Assembly (NCBI GenBank): GCA_004297575.1
Contig: SCSR01000093.1
Coordinates: forward strand, 1-6,453
Source of the DNA: an archaeon
GTDB taxonomy: Archaea; Aenigmatarchaeota; Aenigmatarchaeia; CG10238-14; SCSR01
DNA: 6,453 nucleotides
Reading direction: 5' to 3'
The notes under the pieces are model-generated. The model saw nothing but the letters and a program-made list of their open reading frames with translations. It was not told where the DNA came from and made no database searches. The stretch's first letter is position 1, and every line of letters starts with the position of its first letter. Below, piece by piece: positions 4,412 through 6,453 of this stretch. The translations under genes were made by a program, and so were the position numbers.

Positions 4412-6277
4412 ATGGAAATTCTAGACAAAGTAAAAGCTCTATTGCCAGCAAAGGTAATCTCACGTGTAGAGCTGGAAGGCTCGGAGATAATCGCCTACAC
4501 CAAGGACCGAGAATTTTTCAGGACGCATGAGAGCACTGTCCGTGACGTGGCGATGGAGATAAAGAAGCGCATTGAGGTGAGGCCTGAGAAGGACCTGACC
4601 ATGGACCAGGATGCTGCCAAGAAAACCATAAAGGAACTGGTGCCAGAGGATGCGAAGATTGATGAAATTTATTTCGAGCCTGAGAGAAGCCTTGTAATCA
4701 TTGCCGCAGAGAAACCTGGCCTTGTCATCGGCCATAGCGGAGAGACATTCCGCAAGATTCGTAGCGAGACATTCTGGGTGCCGAGGATTGAAAGGGTTCC
4801 GGCGATACATTCAGACGTGGTCATGGGAATCAGGAAGATGGTGCACAAGGAGGTTGATTTCAGGAAAAAGTTCCTCAACCAGGTCGGGGAGAATATTTTT
4901 GGCGAGAAAAAGGCAAAGAGGGACTGGATACGCGTCATCGGCCTCGGAGGATGGAACGAGGTAGGAAGGTCATGCACGCTGGTGGAAACACCCAAGTCGA
5001 AGGTATTGATTGATTGCGGAGTAAAGGCAGGAGCACAGGGTTCTGAAGTATATCCGATTTTCAACACAAAGGAATTCGATTATAACGAATTGGATGCGAT
5101 CATTATTTCACATAGCCACTTAGATCATTGCGGGGCTGTACCGATTTTATACGAATACGGATACACAGGGCCGGTGTACATGACAACACCAGCGCTTGAT
5201 TTGGCGACACTGCTATGGCTAGATTACACAGACGTGATGCAGAAAGGGACGACCACGCCATTGTTCACAGCACACGGCGTCAAGGAAGCAGTCAAGCATG
5301 CGATAACCATGGACTACGGTGAGGTCTTGGATGTAGCGCCTGACGTGAGACTTACGTTCCAATCGGCAGGCCACATCCTCGGCTCGTCATTGGTCCACTT
5401 GCACATCGGGGAAGGATTGCACAATATCGTTTATGCCATGGACCAGAAATTCGGAAGGACTACATTGCTCGACCCGGCGTACACGGATTTCCGCCGCGTT
5501 GAAACTCTGTTCATCGAGTCGACATACGGTGGGAGGGATGACATCATGCCGCCGAGACAAGAGATAGAGAGGGGATTCATGGAAGCGATCGACAGGGTGA
5601 TGAAGAGAGGCGGGATTGTTTTGATTCCTTCGTTCTCGGTAGAGCGTGCGCAGGAGCTGATGGCGATTTTGGTAGAGCATGGTTTCGACAGGCCGATATA
5701 CCTTGACGGGATGATTTGGGATGCGAACGGAATCTTCACAGCATATCCGGAATATCTTGGAAGGAACGTGCAGAGGGAAATCTTCAGAGGCAAAGACCCG
5801 TTCATCAATCCAGTTTTCAAGAGGCTTACGACATCATCAGAACGTGCCAAAGCAAGGGAAGACAAGCCATGCGTGATTATTTCCACATCAGGAATGATGA
5901 CAGGAGGCCCGGTGATAGATCACTTGAAGGCGCTCGGGGAAGACGAGAGGAACATGCTTATTTTCGTAGGTTACCAGGCAGAGGGAACGATGGGAAGAAG
6001 GATACAGAAAGGATGGACCGAGATACCCATGACCGAGGATGGCAAGAGCTTCACACTCAACTTCAAGATGGAAGTTTACACGGCGGACGGCTTGTCAGCG
6101 CACAGCGACAAGAACCAGCTGCTCGCATTCATCGGCAGGCTGGGAGCCAGGCCTGAACGAGTCATATGCATCCACGGTGACCAGAAGAAGACAGAAGAGT
6201 TGGCAAGAAGCGTGAGCAGGATTTTCAAGGTCGAGGCTCTCGCACCGAAGAACCTTGAAGCGATAAGATTAAAGTAA
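4412..6277 (+). CDS. fttA: aCPSF1 / FttA: KH, metallo-beta-lactamase and beta-CASP ribonuclease, transcription termination factor
   Basis: 621 residues, near the usual length of about 635. The first 145 residues hold two KH-type RNA-binding domains; the second keeps a GxxG loop (GLVIGHSGETFRKI, G107-G110), the first is degenerate. The metallo-beta-lactamase core shows D201 (IDCG), motif 2 H234-S-H-L-D-H239, motif 3 H321 (SAGHILGSS) and D344 (YAMDQKFG). The inserted beta-CASP domain has E369 (FIESTYGG), PSFSVERAQELM (406-417) and GYQAEGTMGRRIQ (520-532); motifs near the C-terminus are H564 (LSAHSD) and H588 (CIHGD). By family knowledge this zinc enzyme, the archaeal relative of CPSF73, cuts nascent RNA at U-rich sites, ending transcription genome-wide; it acts as a dimer with RNA polymerase and Spt4/5. 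Motif 4 reads YAMD where YTGD is common, a small deviation that keeps the metal-binding Asp. It is second in the operon with psmB. Confidence 0.97.
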   Translation: MEILDKVKALLPAKVISRVELEGSEIIAYTKDREFFRTHESTVRDVAMEIKKRIEVRPEKDLTMDQDAAKKTIKELVPEDAKIDEIYFEPERSLVIIAAEKPGLVIGHSGETFRKIRSETFWVPRIERVPAIHSDVVMGIRKMVHKEVDFRKKFLNQVGENIFGEKKAKRDWIRVIGLGGWNEVGRSCTLVETPKSKVLIDCGVKAGAQGSEVYPIFNTKEFDYNELDAIIISHSHLDHCGAVPILYEYGYTGPVYMTTPALDLATLLWLDYTDVMQKGTTTPLFTAHGVKEAVKHAITMDYGEVLDVAPDVRLTFQSAGHILGSSLVHLHIGEGLHNIVYAMDQKFGRTTLLDPAYTDFRRVETLFIESTYGGRDDIMPPRQEIERGFMEAIDRVMKRGGIVLIPSFSVERAQELMAILVEHGFDRPIYLDGMIWDANGIFTAYPEYLGRNVQREIFRGKDPFINPVFKRLTTSSERAKAREDKPCVIISTSGMMTGGPVIDHLKALGEDERNMLIFVGYQAEGTMGRRIQKGWTEIPMTEDGKSFTLNFKMEVYTADGLSAHSDKNQLLAFIGRLGARPERVICIHGDQKKTEELARSVSRIFKVEALAPKNLEAIRLK

Positions 6278-6286
6278 CCGAACAAC

Positions 6287-6298
6287 ATTTAACTTTAA
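6287..6298 (+). promoter_or_regulatory. Possible TATA element before the last gene
   Basis: ATTTAACTTTAA, about 30 bases before the ATG at 6324, could direct a transcript with a very short leader. A second AT-rich stretch (CTTAAATTT, 6308-6316) is too close to the start. The call is weak. Confidence 0.35.
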
Positions 6299-6323
6299 CT
6301 ACCCATCTTAAATTTGGTAAATA

Positions 6324-6453
6324 ATGGTAACTATGAACTTTAATGTCAAAGCAGAAACAAAACATCAAGAATATTTACACGCATCTTATGTCGCAGGAAG
6401 AATTGTAGCTGACCCATATGTTCGCATCGAACCTACTAAGGGCATTACATTAT
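6324..6453 (+). CDS. N-terminal fragment of an unknown protein (runs off the right edge)
   Basis: 43 codons are open from the ATG at 6324 to the edge, starting MVTMNFNVKAETKHQEYLHA. A second ATG at 6333 is an alternative start. No signal peptide, membrane segment or motif can be recognised; the visible part is polar with strand-like and helical stretches. The codons are AT-rich compared with aCPSF1, so this gene may be accessory again. It begins 46 bases after the aCPSF1 stop and probably has its own promoter. I cannot assign a function. Confidence 0.55.
   Translation, partial: MVTMNFNVKAETKHQEYLHASYVAGRIVADPYVRIEPTKGITL

Noticed and set aside
5431..5886. 151-codon minus-strand frame antisense to aCPSF1, and 146-codon plus frame at 5716-6156
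   Set aside because: Both lie wholly in the beta-CASP coding region and are by-products of its codon use.
1..6453. tRNA, rRNA, CRISPR array, integrase or replication origin
   Set aside because: I looked for cloverleaf ends, regularly spaced repeats, tyrosine recombinase motifs and Orc1/Cdc6 boxes and saw none.

Overview
The window is archaeal. It carries a proteasome beta subunit followed by the KH/metallo-beta-lactamase/beta-CASP ribonuclease aCPSF1 (FttA), a gene pair kept together in several archaeal lineages. Promoters are TATA boxes (the octamer TATAAATA occurs twice), several of them placed for leaderless or nearly leaderless mRNAs, and some starts have GGTGA/GTGAT/GAGGT-type ribosome binding sites. 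I cannot fix the lineage from the sequence; a DPANN-type or other small-genome archaeon is only a guess.

The left half (1 to about 3680) is accessory DNA, visibly more AT-rich than the housekeeping pair. On the minus strand it holds the N-terminal 138 codons of a ParA-family ATPase with its own promoter (1-414), a spacer with two inverted copies of ATTWCGCCACA (489-526), a 112-aa winged-helix protein (531-869) and a 398-aa DDE transposase with an N-terminal SWIM zinc finger (871-2067). One base separates the transposase stop from the winged-helix start, and the ribosome binding site of the second gene lies in the tail of the first.

Divergent from the transposase is a plus-strand cluster: a 48-aa protein from a probably leaderless mRNA (2134-2280), a lipoprotein (2315-2800) and a single-pass membrane protein with an outward-facing domain (2806-3336). 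The next 400 bases hold two overlapping minus-strand microgenes (3445-3582 and 3308-3445), a 27-bp palindrome directly upstream of them, and two more ATTWCGCCACA copies as direct repeats (3647-3675), just before the proteasome promoter.

The right half is the core: psmB (3739-4386) and aCPSF1/fttA (4412-6277), 25 bp apart. A new AT-rich plus-strand gene of unknown function begins at 6324 and runs off the end.

My reading is that the left half is part of an integrated plasmid or virus-like element ending just upstream of the psmB promoter. ParA, a small winged-helix DNA binder and the repeated 11-bp motif could form a compact partition or regulatory module, and the secreted and membrane proteins would be cargo. 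This is inference: the left end of the element, any integrase and any attachment site are not in the window.
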